From positions 1 through 64,000 of the forward strand of contig JAPYMA010001375.1 of NCBI GenBank assembly GCA_035041965.1: DNA of 64,000 nucleotides, given 5' to 3'. The position numbers and the translations under genes were made by a program. Shown here piece by piece: positions 63,897 to 64,000 of the stretch (position 1 is its first letter; each line of letters opens with the position of its first letter). This DNA comes from Anisakis pegreffii. Taxonomy: Eukaryota; Nematoda; Chromadorea; Rhabditida; Anisakidae. The notes under the pieces are model-generated. The model ran no database searches. It was given only the letters and a program-made list of their open reading frames with translations, and had not been told where the DNA came from.

Positions 63897-64000
63897 CTAT
63901 TTGTAGTTGTTGTTTCATTATTACCGAAATAAAATTCGATTTCATTTCAGAACAGTTTTGTTGCTAATTTGAAACTGATTCATACATAATTTAACAATAC

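Overview
This window is nuclear DNA of a metazoan, most probably a nematode. It is AT-rich, genes are broken into small exons by GT...AG introns, and no bacterial-style operons or ribosome binding sites are present. Most gene starts sit a few bases after an unpaired 3' splice site of the TTTTCAG type, which is how spliced-leader (SL) trans-splicing looks in nematode genomes. One gene is an EAK-7/MEAK7 homologue and another resembles ZNFX-1. I could not assign a genus from sequence alone.

Layout. (1) 1-5.4 kb, minus strand: a small cysteine-rich terminal exon, then an eak-7 homologue (2192-5326) with a mariner-type MITE in its first intron. (2) 5.4-10.5 kb: no gene recognised. (3) 10.6-12.5 kb, minus strand: a CDV3 homologue. 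(4) 15.0-26.0 kb, plus strand: three consecutive RNA-related genes, namely a tandem-RRM RNA-binding protein with a prion-like tail, TRMT44 (tRNA-Ser Um44 2'-O-methyltransferase) and SMNDC1/SPF30 (Tudor splicing factor). They may form a co-oriented cluster or operon. (5) 26.1-33.3 kb: a gene-poor stretch with hAT-like MITEs, a GC-rich hairpin island and a decayed 28S rRNA fragment. (6) 33.4-49.3 kb, plus strand: a 30-exon ZNFX1-type superfamily 1 helicase whose reading frame stops just where the NF-X1 zinc fingers should begin. (7) 50.8-61.5 kb, minus strand: a 23-exon gene for a type I membrane receptor with five C-type lectin domains, an acidic stalk, one transmembrane helix and a short tail. 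(8) 61.5-64 kb: intergenic, ending in the last exon of a minus-strand gene that runs off the window.

Exon structures were assembled by hand from splice consensus, codon phase and remembered family sequence. For the six large models every exon phase joins and the total length is a multiple of three. That is good internal support but not transcript proof. The weakest points are the first exon of TRMT44, the last exon of TRMT44, the 5' end of the helicase and its exon 24.

The genes share themes but no pathway is demonstrated. eak-7 acts in nutrient, insulin and ageing signalling. TRMT44, SMNDC1 and the RRM gene act in tRNA modification, splicing and RNA binding. The helicase belongs to the family used in small-RNA inheritance or antiviral RNA sensing. 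The lectin receptor is a likely cell-surface glycan or pathogen-facing protein.
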